From Terrabacter sp. MAHUQ-38 (GTDB lineage Bacteria; Actinomycetota; Actinomycetes; Actinomycetales; Dermatophilaceae), in assembly GCF_014518425.1 (NCBI RefSeq), contig NZ_JACVCU010000006.1, positions 1 to 64,000 of the forward strand: a stretch of DNA of 64,000 bases, written 5' to 3'. Numbering within the stretch: the first letter of the stretch is position 1; the number at the start of each line of letters is the position of its first letter. The notes below the pieces were generated by a model. The model was given only the letters and a program-made list of their open reading frames with translations, was not told the origin of the DNA and did no database searches. The translations under genes and the position numbers were made by a program. This document shows, in pieces, positions 1 to 9,855 of the stretch.

Positions 1-82
1 AGTTGGACGAGAGACATCCGGACGCCAAGCCCGCGACGGCGATGCCGATGAGAGCTGTGAGCCCTGCCTTTCGGTTCAACAT
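1..82 (-). CDS. Lipoprotein, probable ABC solute-binding protein (3' end outside window)
   Basis: Only the first 27 codons are present; the gene runs off the left edge. The start is ATG at 82, preceded by a strong ribosome binding site (AAGGAGGAG at about 88-96 read on the minus strand). The peptide is a lipoprotein signal: basic MLNRKAG, a hydrophobic run, then the lipobox LASGC, so the mature protein would begin at Cys23 and be anchored outside the membrane. Such short signals followed by a Ser/Asn-rich linker are typical of sugar ABC transporter binding proteins in Actinobacteria, but no domain is visible here. An operator-like palindrome at 261-276 matches one upstream of the amylopullulanase at 18140, which hints at a maltodextrin-type substrate (inference). 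Confidence 0.72.
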   Translation of the reverse strand, partial: MLNRKAGLTALIGIAVAGLASGCLSSN

Positions 83-552
83 TCCTGCTCCTCCTTGGAG
101 GGTTGGGGGCTCCGTTGGCCCCAAGCTGACCGGTCACGCCTTGGTGACCGGCTTTCCTCAGGATCCGATGTCTGCCATCGGGTGTTGTGCCGACGGGGCA
201 GGCGCCCCGTCGTTTCCGTCACTCTCACCCAACACCACAAGAGTGACGGCCGCCACACCTCTGAAAAATTTTGCAGAAGTGTTACGTCACCTGACCGCCC
301 GCGGTTGCATGCGGGGCGTCCGTGCGCCCGTATCCGCCCGAACGGGCAACGGAAGAGGGCCGCGAATTCGTCGCCCGGGCAGGCGATCTCGCGGACCGCT
401 ACCCGTAGCCGGCTCACGCGACGACCCGGAGGTGGACAGATGGCCCGGCGGGTGACACCCACGGACGCCGCCGGGAGCCACCGCGATACCGTGGGCTGGG
501 CCTGCGTCGTGGCCACCGGTTCCACAGGAGCCGGGCGTTCCGAGGAGTGAGT
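83..552. other. Divergent intergenic region with two inverted repeats
   Basis: This 470-bp gap separates the left-edge lipoprotein from the fumarase gene, so it must hold two divergent promoters. Two perfect inverted repeats are visible. CCGGTCAC/GTGACCGG lies at 130-137/144-151, about 50 bp upstream of the lipoprotein start. CCGTCACTCT/AGAGTGACGG lies at 216-225/240-249. A small GACGGGGC/GCCCCGTC hairpin lies at 192-211. A further operator-like palindrome is listed separately. No gene is supported in this gap. Confidence 0.5.
261..276. promoter_or_regulatory. Operator-like palindrome upstream of lipoprotein
   Basis: CTGAAAAATTTTGCAG is a near-palindrome in an AT-rich patch of an otherwise GC-rich region. 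It matches 13 of 16 positions with CTGCAAATTTTTGCAT at 18241-18256, upstream of the amylopullulanase. TGCAA-type half sites resemble operators of LacI/MalR-family sugar repressors (family knowledge). The regulator itself is not in the window. Confidence 0.45.
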
Positions 553-2265
<1,713 letters not shown>

Positions 2266-2279
2266 GCGAAGGAAACCCG

Positions 2280-2795
2280 ATGACCGAGCACGCCTCTGCC
2301 GAAAAAGGATTCGACGACCTCCTCGCCGCGAACCGCACGTGGGCAGCACGCTTCACGCTGAGCGGCTTCGACGGCGTGGCACACCGCGGCGTGGCCGTCG
2401 TGACCTGCATGGACTCACGCATCGACCCGCTGCGGATGCTGGGGCTCTCGCCCGGCGACGCGAAGATCTTCCGCAACCCGGGTGGCCGGGTCACCGAACC
2501 CGCCCTCGAGGCCCTGGTCCTGGGCACCCACCTGCTGGGCGTCGAGCGCGTGCTCATCGTGCCGCACACGCGCTGCGCGGTGGCGAGCAACTCCGAGGAC
2601 GAGCTGCGCGACAAGGTCGGCGCGAGCGCCGGCAAGGACGCGTCGTGGATGAGCTTCGGGGTCATCGAGAACCAGGTGCGCACGCTGCGCGCCGACGTCG
2701 CCAAGGTGCGCAGCCACCCGCTCATCGCAAGGGGCACCCTCGTGGGCGGCTTCATCTACGACGTCGACACGGGCCTGCTCCGACCCGTCGACTGA
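2280..2795 (+). CDS. Beta-class carbonic anhydrase, short form
   Basis: Interconverts CO2 and bicarbonate with a zinc ion. The 171-residue protein has the zinc ligands C43, H96 and C99 (motifs CMDSR and HTRC) and the Asp45-Arg47 dyad. Length and layout fit the short actinobacterial beta-carbonic anhydrases such as Mycobacterium Rv1284. The usual HTDCG is HTRCAV here, a small departure next to the last zinc ligand. The ATG follows GAAGGAAA. It lies 14 nt after fumarase, so the pair is probably one transcript, ending at the hairpin at 2846-2889. Confidence 0.9.
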   Translation: MTEHASAEKGFDDLLAANRTWAARFTLSGFDGVAHRGVAVVTCMDSRIDPLRMLGLSPGDAKIFRNPGGRVTEPALEALVLGTHLLGVERVLIVPHTRCAVASNSEDELRDKVGASAGKDASWMSFGVIENQVRTLRADVAKVRSHPLIARGTLVGGFIYDVDTGLLRPVD

Positions 2796-2845
2796 GGCGC
2801 CGCGAGGGGGCGGCAAACGGCCCACTCGACTCCGCCCCTGCGCCA

Positions 2846-2889
2846 AAGTGACCACTCGACGTCGGGGCGTCACCGTCGAGTGGTCACTT
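2846..2889. terminator. Bidirectional terminator between convergent genes
   Basis: A perfect 15-bp stem, AAGTGACCACTCGAC (2846-2860) with GTCGAGTGGTCACTT (2875-2889), and a 14-nt loop. It sits exactly between the 3' ends of the carbonic anhydrase gene (+) and ltrA (-), the place for a shared terminator. There is no long T-run on either side, as is common in high-GC Actinobacteria. Confidence 0.75.
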
Positions 2890-2897
2890 CTGCACGG

Positions 2898-4085
2898 TCA
2901 GGCAGTCGTGACGGCGTCCGGCTCGTCGCGGGTGCTCAAGACGTGCTGGGCAACCGCCCCCGCGAGGACAAGACCGATGAGCAGCACGGTGACTCCCATC
3001 GAGGCACCCGCTGCTCCGACCACGAGCGCCAGCACACCCACGGCGCCGCCGGCGAGGCCCTCGCGCCGGTCGCGGTCGAGGGCGGCGTGCATCGCACCCA
3101 GCGCCCACACGTAGACCGCGACGGAGCTCGCGAGCGCCAGACCGACGACGCGCGGCGCGACGTGGCCGTCGCCCTGGACGACGTCGACGGCCGCCGCGAG
3201 CGCCGCGCCTGTGGCAGCCACCGACGCGAAGACGACGTAGTGCCCGTAGCCGACCGCGAACGTCGTGCGCACGGGCCCTTCGAAGAGGTCGGCGTGCTCG
3301 CGCTTGAAGTAGAGCCACCACATGGCGAAGACGGTGAGCAGGCCGCCGGCGACGACGAGCAGCAGCCCCGGCCGGCGGCCCTCCACGAGCGCACCCTGGA
3401 CGGCCTGGACGGAGGCGAGGATCACCTCGCCGAGCACGATGATCGTCAGCAGGGAGTAGCGCTCGGCGATGTGGTGCGGGTGGAACGGCGTGATCCCATG
3501 GCGCTCGGCCAGCACCGGGACGAGCAGCTCGAGGACGACGAGTGCCCAGAACGACACGAGCAGCGCGGGCAGACCCTCCACGAGCAGCCGTCCGATCCAC
3601 AGCGCCTGCACGACGGCGATCCCGCCGGCGTACCACAGCGCCGTCTGACGTCCCTCGGGATGACCGCCGGCAGCGCGCAGCCACATGGCGACCATGGCGA
3701 AGCGCATGACGGCATACCCCGCGACGACCAGCGTGGACTGGCCCGTGTCGAAGAGGCCGGGTGTGCCGGCGGCGATGAGGAGCGAGCCGGCCATGATCGC
3801 GAAGGCGAGCAGTCGGTAGGCGACGTCGTCGCAGTCGTAGGCCGACGCGAACCACGTGAAGTTCATCCACGCCCACCAGATCGCGAAGAAGACCATCACG
3901 AAACCCGCCAGGTCGCCGACGTGGCCCTCGACGATGCCGTGGTGCCAGCCTGCGGCCGCGCTCGCAATCGCGACGACGAAGACGAGGTCGAAGAGCAGCT
4001 CGAGAGGGGTGGCGACGCGGTGCGCCTCGTGGGGGTCGCGAGGCTGCATCCGGCGACGCAGGGGGACGAGGTTCGTGTGGCTCAC
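2898..4085 (-). CDS. ltrA: LtrA-family membrane protein (low temperature requirement A)
   Basis: About 395-residue polytopic membrane protein. After a short basic N-terminus comes the diagnostic ATPLELLFDLVFVVAI segment, followed by roughly ten hydrophobic segments and a HIAERYSLLTIIVLGE segment. These are hallmarks of the bacterial low temperature requirement A family, whose molecular function is still unclear. The start chosen is GTG at 4085, which overlaps the TGA of the upstream peptidase gene (GTGA), implying translational coupling. A GTG at 4112 is also in frame but has no ribosome binding site. The gene ends just before the shared hairpin at 2846-2889. Confidence 0.88.
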   Translation of the reverse strand: MSHTNLVPLRRRMQPRDPHEAHRVATPLELLFDLVFVVAIASAAAGWHHGIVEGHVGDLAGFVMVFFAIWWAWMNFTWFASAYDCDDVAYRLLAFAIMAGSLLIAAGTPGLFDTGQSTLVVAGYAVMRFAMVAMWLRAAGGHPEGRQTALWYAGGIAVVQALWIGRLLVEGLPALLVSFWALVVLELLVPVLAERHGITPFHPHHIAERYSLLTIIVLGEVILASVQAVQGALVEGRRPGLLLVVAGGLLTVFAMWWLYFKREHADLFEGPVRTTFAVGYGHYVVFASVAATGAALAAAVDVVQGDGHVAPRVVGLALASSVAVYVWALGAMHAALDRDRREGLAGGAVGVLALVVGAAGASMGVTVLLIGLVLAGAVAQHVLSTRDEPDAVTTA

Positions 4086-6199
4086 CTGCAGAGTCTGCCA
4101 GCGCCCGCCCACGCACGGTCGCCCGCACGGCCGTCATCGAGGCCACGCCGCTCGAGCAGGTGGCGGATGTCGGCCTCGGCGCCACGGAACTCCCGGTACG
4201 ACTCGAGCGGGTCGGCGGCGCCGCCGATGCCGACGACGTAGCGGCGGTACCGGTCCCCGTTCTCGCGGGTCAGGCCACCGTTCTCGCGGAACCACGCCAC
4301 CGTGTCGGCGTCGAGCACTTCGCTCCAGATGTACGCGTAGTACTGGGCGTCGTAGGAGTAGCTGAACGTGTGCGCGAAGTAGGTCGACCGGTACCGCGGC
4401 GGCACGAGCGGGTGCGCCAGACCGACCTTCTCGAGCGCGACGGCCTCGAAGGCCTCGACGTCAGTCACGGCGGCCGCCTCCTCGACGCCGAGCGCGTGCC
4501 AGGCCTGGTCGAGGAGCGACGCCGCCAGGTACTCCCCCGTGCCGAAGCCCTCGCCCCAGGACTGGGCCGCCACGAGCCGGTCGACGAGCTCCTGCGGCAG
4601 GCGCTCCCCCGTCTCGTGGTGGACGGCGTAGTTCGAGAGCACGTCCGGCCACAGCATCCACATCTCGTTGACCTGGCTCGGGTACTCGACGAAGTCCCGG
4701 AACACGCGTGTGCCGGCGAAGTGGGGGTACGTGACGCGCGCGAGCAGCCCGTGGATCGCGTGGCCGAACTCGTGGAAGAAGGTCCGCGTCTCGTCGTACG
4801 TCAACAGCGTCGGCTCTCCGGCACCGGGCCTGGGGACGTTGAGGTTGTTGCACACCACCGCGTTCGGCTGGTCGAGCAGGGCGTTCTGGTGGACGAGGCT
4901 GTTCATCCACGCCCCGCCCTTCTTCGTGTCGCGGGTGTAGAGGTCGAGCAGGTAGAGCCCGAACGGGGTCCCGTCGGCGTCGCGGACCTCGAAGACCCGC
5001 ACGTCGGGGTGGTAGCCGGCGAGGTCGGCGCGCTCGTCGAAGGTGAGGCCGTAGAGCTTCTCGGCCGCGTGGAAGATGCCGTCGCGGAGCACCCGCTCGG
5101 CTTCGAAGTACGGCCGCATCGCGGCGAGGTCGACGGCATACGTCGAGGCCCTCACCTTCTCGGACCAGAACGCCCAGTCGTACGCCTCGATCGCGTGGCC
5201 CGCCTCCTGCTCGAGCAGGGCACGTTCGGCCTCGATGTTGCGGGCCGCGGCCGGAGCGAGCCGGCCGAGGAGGTCCATGACCCGCTCGGGCGAGCGGGCC
5301 GTCGAGTCGGCCAGGGCCGCACCGGCGTGCGTGTCGTAGCCCAGGAGGCGGGCCCGCTCGGCGCGCAGGCGCACGATCTCGAGGACGAGCGCCTTGGTGT
5401 CGTTCGCGTTGTCCCGGTTGCCGCGCGCGCCCTGCGCCTCGTGGAGGCGCTTGCGCACGTCGCGGTCGGTGAGCGCCGCGAGGTGCGGGTGGCCGGTCGG
5501 CAGCACGAGGGTGATGAGGTACTGGCCATCGTGGCCGTGCTCGCGCGCCGCCTCGGCTGCCGCGGAGATCTCGCCGGCCGTGAGGCCGTCGAGCTGCACG
5601 ACGTCGTCGACGAGGACGGCGAGGTCGTTGGAGTCGGCGAGCAGCTGCTTCTCGAAGCGTGTGTTCAGGGTCGCGAGCCGGCCGTTGAGGTCTCGCAGGC
5701 GCGCCTTGGCGTCCTCGTCGAGCCCGGCACCCGCGACCGTCATCTCGGTGAGATGGCGCTCGACGAGACGGCGGGACTCCGGGTCGAGCGCCGCCATCGC
5801 GGCCTCGTCGTCGTGGACCGCCTTCACCCGCGCGTAGAGCCGCGGGTCGAGCCGCACGGCGTCGCCGTGGGCGGTCAGCTTCGGCGCGTACTCCTCCTCG
5901 ATGGCCTGGACCGCGTCCGTGGCGAGCGAGCTCGACGTGCCGAAGAAGGCAAGGCTCGTGCGGCTGAGCAGCGCTCCCGAGCGCTCGAGCGCGACGAGCG
6001 TGTTGTCGAACGTCGGCGGTTCGGGGTTCGCGGCGATCGCCCCGACCTCGGCGAGGTGCTCGGCCATGCCCCGGTCGAAGGCCTCGGGATAGTGCTCGTC
6101 GCGGATCACGTCGAAGGGCGGCAGCGAGAACGGCAGGGGGCTCGCCGTGAACAGCGGGTTGTCCGTCGTGGGCGTGGTCTCCAGGATGGCGTCAGGCAT
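4082..6199 (-). CDS. M3-family metallopeptidase (Dcp/oligopeptidase A type)
   Basis: Cytoplasmic zinc peptidase of 705 residues that degrades short peptides. The thermolysin-like zinc motif HEFGH is at residues 476-480, in the context FFHEFGHAIHGLL. The downstream region with the second-shell EYPSQVNEMW segment and the C-terminal HTFSYSYDAQYYAYIWSEV segment is typical of peptidyl-dipeptidase Dcp and oligopeptidase A. Full length for the family, no signal peptide. ATG start at 6199. Its stop codon overlaps the ltrA start, so the two form an operon. Confidence 0.93.
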   Translation of the reverse strand: MPDAILETTPTTDNPLFTASPLPFSLPPFDVIRDEHYPEAFDRGMAEHLAEVGAIAANPEPPTFDNTLVALERSGALLSRTSLAFFGTSSSLATDAVQAIEEEYAPKLTAHGDAVRLDPRLYARVKAVHDDEAAMAALDPESRRLVERHLTEMTVAGAGLDEDAKARLRDLNGRLATLNTRFEKQLLADSNDLAVLVDDVVQLDGLTAGEISAAAEAAREHGHDGQYLITLVLPTGHPHLAALTDRDVRKRLHEAQGARGNRDNANDTKALVLEIVRLRAERARLLGYDTHAGAALADSTARSPERVMDLLGRLAPAAARNIEAERALLEQEAGHAIEAYDWAFWSEKVRASTYAVDLAAMRPYFEAERVLRDGIFHAAEKLYGLTFDERADLAGYHPDVRVFEVRDADGTPFGLYLLDLYTRDTKKGGAWMNSLVHQNALLDQPNAVVCNNLNVPRPGAGEPTLLTYDETRTFFHEFGHAIHGLLARVTYPHFAGTRVFRDFVEYPSQVNEMWMLWPDVLSNYAVHHETGERLPQELVDRLVAAQSWGEGFGTGEYLAASLLDQAWHALGVEEAAAVTDVEAFEAVALEKVGLAHPLVPPRYRSTYFAHTFSYSYDAQYYAYIWSEVLDADTVAWFRENGGLTRENGDRYRRYVVGIGGAADPLESYREFRGAEADIRHLLERRGLDDGRAGDRAWAGAGRLCR

Positions 6200-6322
6200 G
6201 ACCTGACCCTATGCAGCGGAGGTCCTCGCCTCCACGCCGTTTCCGTCGCCACACCTGCTCGGTCGTATGCCGTGCGGCCCGCTAACCCGTCAGCGCGAGG
6301 TCACGCGACCGGCACCGACTCC

Positions 6323-7669
6323 CTAGAGGGACAGCTCTGCCTTGACGACGCCCACCAGGCGGTCGGCGACGGCGGCGGCCTGCGCACCGTCGGCCGCCTC
6401 GACCATGACCCGCACGACGGGCTCGGTGCCCGACTTACGCAGCAGCACGCGCCCGGTGTCGCCGAGCTCGCCCTCGGCGGCCCGCACCGCGTCGGCGACC
6501 ACGGTGTTGGCGTCGAGCGCCGCCTTGTCGACGCCCTTGACGTTGACGAGCACCTGCGGGAAGTGGGTCATGACGCCGGCGAGGTCGGCGAGCGTGCGAC
6601 CTGTCGCGGCGACCCGCGAGGCGAGCATGAGGCCGGTCAGCGTGCCGTCGCCCGTCGTGGAGTGGTCGAGCATGACGACGTGCCCGGACTGCTCGCCACC
6701 GAGGGTGAAGCCGCCGCCCTTCATGCCCTCGAGGACGTAGCGGTCGCCGACGGCGGTCTGGAGCACCTTGATGCCGGCTCCGCCGAGGGCCTGGATCATG
6801 CCGAGGTTGGACATGACGGTGGCGACGAGGGTGTCGCCCCGCAGGACTCCTTGTTCCTTCATCGCGAGCGCGAGGATGGCCATGATCTGGTCGCCGTCGA
6901 CCTCGCGGCCACCGGCGTCGACGGCAAGGCAGCGGTCCGCATCGCCGTCGAGCGCGATGCCGAAGTCGGCGCCGGCCGCGATGACGGCCTCCTTGAGCCG
7001 GTCGATGTGCGTCGAGCCGTAGCCGTCGTTGATGTTGATGCCGTCGGGCTCGCCGCCGATGACGGTGACCTCGGCGCCGGCCTGGCGGAAGGCGCGCGGT
7101 GCGACCTCGAACGCGGCGCCGTGGGCCGCGTCGATGACGACGTGCAGGCCCTCGAGGCGGTGCGGCATGACGGAGAGCAGATGGGCGACATAGCGGTCGG
7201 CGCCGTCGACGAGCGGCGTGATGCGGCCGACGTCGGCGCCGGTCGGACGCTGCCAGTTGTCTCGCAGCCGGCTCTCGATCTGGTCCTCCAGGTCGTCGGC
7301 CAGCTTGTGCCCGCCGCGCGCGAAGAACTTGATGCCGTTGTCGGGCATGGGGTTGTGCGACGCCGAGAGCATGGCGCCGAGGTCGGCGTCCTGCTCGGCC
7401 ACGAGGTAGGCGATCGCCGGCGTCGGCAGCACGCCCGCGTCGCGGACGTCCACACCGGCCGACGCGAGGCCGGCGACGGTCGCAGCAGCGAGGAACTCAC
7501 CCGATGCGCGCGGGTCGCGGCCGACGACCGCGACGGGCCGGTGCCCGTTGAACTCGCCGACCTCGGCGAGGACGTGCGCCGCGGCCACCGACAGGTCGAG
7601 GGCCAGCTCGGCCGTGATGTCCTTGTTCGCCACACCACGGACGCCGTCCGTGCCGAAGAGTCGAGCCAC
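6323..7669 (-). CDS. glmM: Phosphoglucosamine mutase
   Basis: Converts glucosamine-6-phosphate to glucosamine-1-phosphate for UDP-GlcNAc and peptidoglycan synthesis. The 448-residue protein begins [10 protein letters not shown], carries the phosphoserine loop SASHNP with Ser104 as the catalytic serine, and has the metal-binding DGDADR loop. The GTG start at 7669 follows GGAAGG at a good distance; upstream in-frame codons have no such support. Position downstream of rplM-rpsI is the conserved actinobacterial order, though a 260-nt gap with a strong terminator separates it from rpsI. Confidence 0.96.
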   Translation of the reverse strand: MARLFGTDGVRGVANKDITAELALDLSVAAAHVLAEVGEFNGHRPVAVVGRDPRASGEFLAAATVAGLASAGVDVRDAGVLPTPAIAYLVAEQDADLGAMLSASHNPMPDNGIKFFARGGHKLADDLEDQIESRLRDNWQRPTGADVGRITPLVDGADRYVAHLLSVMPHRLEGLHVVIDAAHGAAFEVAPRAFRQAGAEVTVIGGEPDGININDGYGSTHIDRLKEAVIAAGADFGIALDGDADRCLAVDAGGREVDGDQIMAILALAMKEQGVLRGDTLVATVMSNLGMIQALGGAGIKVLQTAVGDRYVLEGMKGGGFTLGGEQSGHVVMLDHSTTGDGTLTGLMLASRVAATGRTLADLAGVMTHFPQVLVNVKGVDKAALDANTVVADAVRAAEGELGDTGRVLLRKSGTEPVVRVMVEAADGAQAAAVADRLVGVVKAELSL

Positions 7670-7875
7670 GCTGTGTTGCCTTCCCAAGGGGGTGGTGGCC
7701 CGGAGGCCGGTTGAGGTGCTCGGACGACGATACCGCCCAGACCCGGCACGGCCAGTCGAGCGGGACGGACAACGCCCCGCTCGGACAAACCGGACACTGC
7801 GGCCGAGCGACCATGCGGCCCCACACGGCATACACGGGGCGTCCGGGAAGGACCCGAGCGCTCGCCGTGAAAACG

Positions 7876-7910
7876 GCGAGGACCCCCGAGCAGTGCTCGA
7901 GGGCCCTCGC
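7876..7910 (-). terminator. Terminator after rpsI
   Basis: In minus-strand RNA the arms at 7910-7894 and 7892-7876 form a 17-bp stem with only two G-U wobble pairs and a very tight loop. It begins 19 nt past the rpsI stop. A second small hairpin, CTCGCCG/CGGCGAG at 7861-7880, follows, with a TTTT stretch in its loop. glmM must therefore have its own promoter or rely on read-through. Confidence 0.72.
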
Positions 7911-7929
7911 GCGAGGCCTGACAGCCAGG

Positions 7930-8433
7930 TCAGCGCTTGCTGTACTGAGGAGCCTTGCGCGCCTTCTTGAGACCAGCCTTCTTGCGCTCCGGGACGCGTG
8001 CGTCACGGGACAGGAAGCCGGCCTTCTTCAGGGCGGGACGGTTGAGCTCGGTGTCGACCTCGTTGAGCGAGCGCGCGACGCCGAGGCGCACCGCGCCGGC
8101 CTGGCCGGAGGGGCCACCGCCGTGGACGCGGACGAGAACGTCGTAGGACCCGTCGAGCTCGAGCAGCGTCAGGGGCTCCTTGACGATCTGCTGGTGCACC
8201 TTGTTGGGGAAGTACGAGTCGAGGCTGCGGCCGTTGATCTTCCATTCGCCGGTGCCCGGGACGATCCGGACGCGGGCGATTGCCTGCTTGCGACGACCGG
8301 TCGCGGCGCCGGGGACGGAGACCTCACGGGACCGCTTGGGCTCGGCGGAGACGGAGGCGTCGGACTCCGAGGTGTACTCGGTGAGCTCCGGCTCTTCGGT
8401 GTCGAGGACTTCCTCGTTCACAATGTCAGTCAC
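7930..8433 (-). CDS. rpsI: Ribosomal protein uS9
   Basis: Small-subunit protein near the decoding site. The conserved core ([29 protein letters not shown], and the basic C-terminus ending QYSKR, which reaches the P site) occupies about residues 45-167. The first 40 residues are an acidic extension ([16 protein letters not shown]...), common in Actinobacteria. GTG start at 8433 with AGAAAG upstream. It follows rplM by 41 nt and forms the rplM-rpsI operon. Confidence 0.97.
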   Translation of the reverse strand: MTDIVNEEVLDTEEPELTEYTSESDASVSAEPKRSREVSVPGAATGRRKQAIARVRIVPGTGEWKINGRSLDSYFPNKVHQQIVKEPLTLLELDGSYDVLVRVHGGGPSGQAGAVRLGVARSLNEVDTELNRPALKKAGFLSRDARVPERKKAGLKKARKAPQYSKR

Positions 8434-8474
8434 GGTGATATTCGCTTTCTACGCAGCAGCGGGAAGCCGGAGGC

Positions 8475-8918
8475 TTACTGCGCGACCTGGGTGATCTCGA
8501 AGGGGACGGGCTTCTGGGCCGCGTGCGGGTGCTCGGCACCGCGGTAGACCTTGAGCTTGGACAGCTGCTGGCGGGCCAGCGAGTTCTTCGGGAGCATGCC
8601 GCGGATGGCCTTCTCGACGGCCTTCTCGGGGCTCTTGGCGAGCAGCTCGGTGTAGGACGTGGCGCGCAGGCCGCCCGGGAAGCCCGAGTGGCGGTAGGCC
8701 TTCTTCTGCTCGAGCTTGGCGCCGGTGAGGGCGACCTTCTCGGCGTTGATGATGATGACGAAGTCACCGGTGTCGACGTGCGGCGCGAACTGCGGCTTGT
8801 GCTTGCCCCGGAGCAGGACAGCGGCCTGGCTCGCGAGACGGCCGAGCACGACGTCGGTCGCGTCGATGACGTGCCACGTGCGAGTGACCTCGCCGGGCTT
8901 CGGGGTGTACGTGCGCAA
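8475..8918 (-). CDS. rplM: Ribosomal protein uL13
   Basis: Large-subunit assembly protein of 147 residues with the family core [31 protein letters not shown] and [21 protein letters not shown]. The start is TTG at 8918 (sequence [10 protein letters not shown]), chosen because GAAGG lies 10 nt upstream and no ATG or GTG fits. First gene of the rplM-rpsI operon, driven by the promoter at 9085-9113. The leader of about 160 nt contains small inverted repeats. Confidence 0.97.
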   Translation of the reverse strand: MRTYTPKPGEVTRTWHVIDATDVVLGRLASQAAVLLRGKHKPQFAPHVDTGDFVIIINAEKVALTGAKLEQKKAYRHSGFPGGLRATSYTELLAKSPEKAVEKAIRGMLPKNSLARQQLSKLKVYRGAEHPHAAQKPVPFEITQVAQ

Positions 8919-9084
8919 TGGAGTCTGCCTTCGCTTCTGAAATGGTGGAGCAGTGTGGTGCCGGGAGCCGACGTCGGGCGAGCCTGAACGCCGGATCGTT
9001 CCGGAATGCCGCTGGGCTCGGTCCGCGTCGCCCGCACCTCTGGGGTGATGGGTTCGCCTGACGGCCCGGCGCACAACGTCATCA

Positions 9085-9113
9085 ATGCTACGGGCTCCCG
9101 GGCGCGCGCCCAA
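9085..9113 (-). promoter_or_regulatory. Promoter of rplM-rpsI
   Basis: On the minus strand, TTGGGC (9113-9108), a 17-nt spacer and TAGCAT (9090-9085) give a housekeeping sigma-70-type promoter. The predicted start is near 9078, about 160 nt before rplM. The same TTGGNN-17-TANNNT arrangement occurs before rpsL. Confidence 0.6.
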
Positions 9114-9167
9114 ATCAGCGCATCGACCCCTGCACACGGCACCTGACCTGCAGCGATGCGCCGAGCG

Positions 9168-9222
9168 GCCGACTGTGCACAGATCTTGTGCAAACAAACT
9201 GTGCAAAGGTATTATGCACACT
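9168..9222. promoter_or_regulatory. Repeat operator before the ArsR-type regulator
   Basis: Several TGTGCA/TGCACA half sites are packed here: TGTGCACA, TTGTGCAAA, CTGTGCAAA and TATGCACA. The pair TGTGCA (9200-9205) and TGCACA (9215-9220) makes an inverted repeat that overlaps the start of the regulator gene. This layout is typical of an autoregulated ArsR/winged-helix operator (inference). Confidence 0.55.
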
Positions 9223-9855
9223 ATGGCTGCACGCGACCCCTCGCTCCCCACCTCCGGCGCCGACGACGAGAACCTCTGGCTGACTCCCGAGAGCCTGCGC
9301 GTCCTGGCCCACCCGCTCCGCTCGCGCCTGCTCGGCGCACTCCGGCGGCACGGACCCTCGACCGCCACCGACCTCGCGACCCTCCTCGGCACCAACTCGG
9401 GGGCCACGAGCTACCACCTGCGCAAGCTCGAGTCCGTCGGCCTCGTTCGGGACACCGAGGAGGGTGAGGGCAAGCGACGGCTGTGGCGCGCCAGCTCGGA
9501 GTACCACTCCTGGCACCCGAGCGACTTCCAGGGCGACGAGGACAGCGAGACCGCGCTCAACTGGCTGACCCGCGACTACGCCCGGCACTTCAGCGAGCAG
9601 TACGACAGGTGGCTCGACGTCTCGACGACGTGGCCCACCGCCTGGCAGGACGCCTGCGGCTCGAGCGACGCGTCGGTCCTCGTCACGGCCGAGGCGCTCG
9701 AGGCGATGCGCGAGGAGATGTGGGAGCTCATCGAGCGCTACCGTCGCGTCGGCCAGGGCAACCCGCAGGCTCGGCGCATCGCCGTCTACGCGTTCGCCTA
9801 CCCCCTCGACCTCGACCGGCCGCCGAGCACACCCGACAGAGGCAGGTCCCGATGA
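9214..9855 (+). CDS. ArsR-type winged-helix transcriptional regulator
   Basis: A 213-residue DNA-binding protein. Residues about 20-95 form a winged helix-turn-helix ([21 protein letters not shown], then [26 protein letters not shown], then a [10 protein letters not shown] wing). The C-terminal half is unassigned and may sense a ligand. ATG at 9214 lies 4 nt after AAAGG; ATG at 9223 is an alternative. The stop overlaps the start of the MFS transporter (ATGA), so regulator and transporter are translationally coupled. Likely an autoregulated drug or metabolite efflux switch, with repeated TGTGCA half sites just upstream. Confidence 0.85.
   Translation: MHTMAARDPSLPTSGADDENLWLTPESLRVLAHPLRSRLLGALRRHGPSTATDLATLLGTNSGATSYHLRKLESVGLVRDTEEGEGKRRLWRASSEYHSWHPSDFQGDEDSETALNWLTRDYARHFSEQYDRWLDVSTTWPTAWQDACGSSDASVLVTAEALEAMREEMWELIERYRRVGQGNPQARRIAVYAFAYPLDLDRPPSTPDRGRSR

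Noticed and set aside
4160-7714. A 1184-codon open frame on the plus strand
   Set aside because: It lies opposite the M3 peptidase and glmM, both with clear catalytic motifs. Its translation is Arg/Val/Glu-rich low-complexity sequence, an effect of high GC in the reverse frame.
8973-8980. CGCCCGAC as a leader motif shared by rplM (8973-8980), infA (30425-30432), rpsJ and rpsL
   Set aside because: An 8-mer of this composition is expected about a dozen times in the window. Only the 24-bp identity between rpsJ and rpsL is beyond chance.
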